A DNA stretch of 64,000 nucleotides from the NCBI RefSeq assembly GCF_024347535.1, contig NZ_AP025498.1:248001-312000 (forward strand), read 5' to 3'. Made by a program: the position numbers and the translations under genes. Below, piece after piece: positions 63,729 to 64,000 of the stretch (position 1 is its first letter; every line of letters begins with the position of its first letter). The notes beneath the pieces are model-generated. The model made no database searches and was not told the DNA's origin. It was given only the letters and a program-made list of their open reading frames with translations. The DNA comes from Vibrio kanaloae (lineage in GTDB: Bacteria; Pseudomonadota; Gammaproteobacteria; Enterobacterales; Vibrionaceae).

Positions 63729-64000
63729 ATAACCTCTATATTTTTACGTTCTCATATTCCCTAATGAGTCTAGTGACCTGTAATTATGTGTTGCTCCGCT
63801 TATATTTATGTAAATAGGTGAGAAGTTGTAGATTAGAAAAACGAGCACATTGCCGTGTTCGCTCTGTGCTATGTATGTAACGTGTTAACCTTTATCGAAG
63901 GTTTTTTAACAACAATCACCTCAAAGAAATACAAGCCGACAGAAATAATATCGCCGCTCAATACCTTTCTAAATGCCTAATAAAGCAAAAAGGAGCTACT
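63729..64000. other. Upstream region of gltS and right edge
   Basis: No gene is visible. At the extreme right, AAAAAGGAG (ending 63995) looks like a ribosome site for a plus-strand gene that starts just beyond the window. Confidence 0.45.

Overview
This is ordinary, gene-dense chromosomal DNA from a marine gammaproteobacterium of the genus Vibrio, probably the V. splendidus clade. The evidence is close agreement of many proteins with Vibrio or E. coli families (UhpABCT, LldD, NagB, MtlA/D/R, NorVW, HdfR/MaoP, ChiA-2-type chitinase, NhaD), a Vibrio-style CsrB RNA, and moderate GC with AT-rich spacers. The gene content (lactate, mannitol, hexose phosphate, chitinase, nagB) resembles what Vibrio often carries on the second chromosome. 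That placement is inference. No prophage, CRISPR array, rRNA or tRNA was seen.

Layout. 1-8.7 kb: start of a prolyl oligopeptidase gene running off the left edge, a LysR regulator, and a divergent lactate-utilisation cluster (lldP, lldD, Fe-S/FAD D-lactate dehydrogenase). A 263-bp MITE-like element with 18-bp perfect terminal inverted repeats sits between lldD and the dehydrogenase. 8.7-14 kb: a small orphan protein and a four-gene peptide/nickel-type ABC importer whose two permeases are fused into one protein. 14-20.6 kb: MATE pump, AraC/GyrI regulator, aminotransferase, tautomerase, GNAT, trhO, DUF465 protein. 20.6-30.4 kb: manA, a hexose-phosphate system in the order uhpT-A-B-C, and a large periplasmic alkaline-phosphatase-superfamily protein. 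30.5-38 kb: DUF1840, diguanylate cyclase, pirin, ppnP, DUF2850-like protein and a modular GH18 chitinase. 38-43.3 kb: hydrolase, TetR, AEC transporter, acyltransferase, START protein, MAPEG protein and a 35-aa membrane peptide gene. 43.4-43.9 kb: CsrB-type sRNA with an upstream VarA/GacA box. 43.9-50 kb: yjiGH, nhaD, lipoprotein, ogt and an Ada-AlkA fusion. 50-57 kb: hdfR/maoP divergent pair, nagB and the mtlADR operon. 57.5-64 kb: a nuclease-like protein, a nitroreductase, norVW with a sigma-54/NorR-type promoter, and gltS.

How it fits together. Much of the window concerns acquisition and control of carbon sources: lactate, hexose phosphates, mannose-6-P, chitin/amino sugars, mannitol and glutamate. 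CRP-like sites appear before uhpT, manA and mtlA. The most informative non-coding observation is that manA carries a near-copy of the uhpT control region (CRP-like site, then a NarL-type palindrome, with identical spacing). This suggests that manA belongs to the UhpA regulon. All family assignments are from reading the translations; no database search was run.
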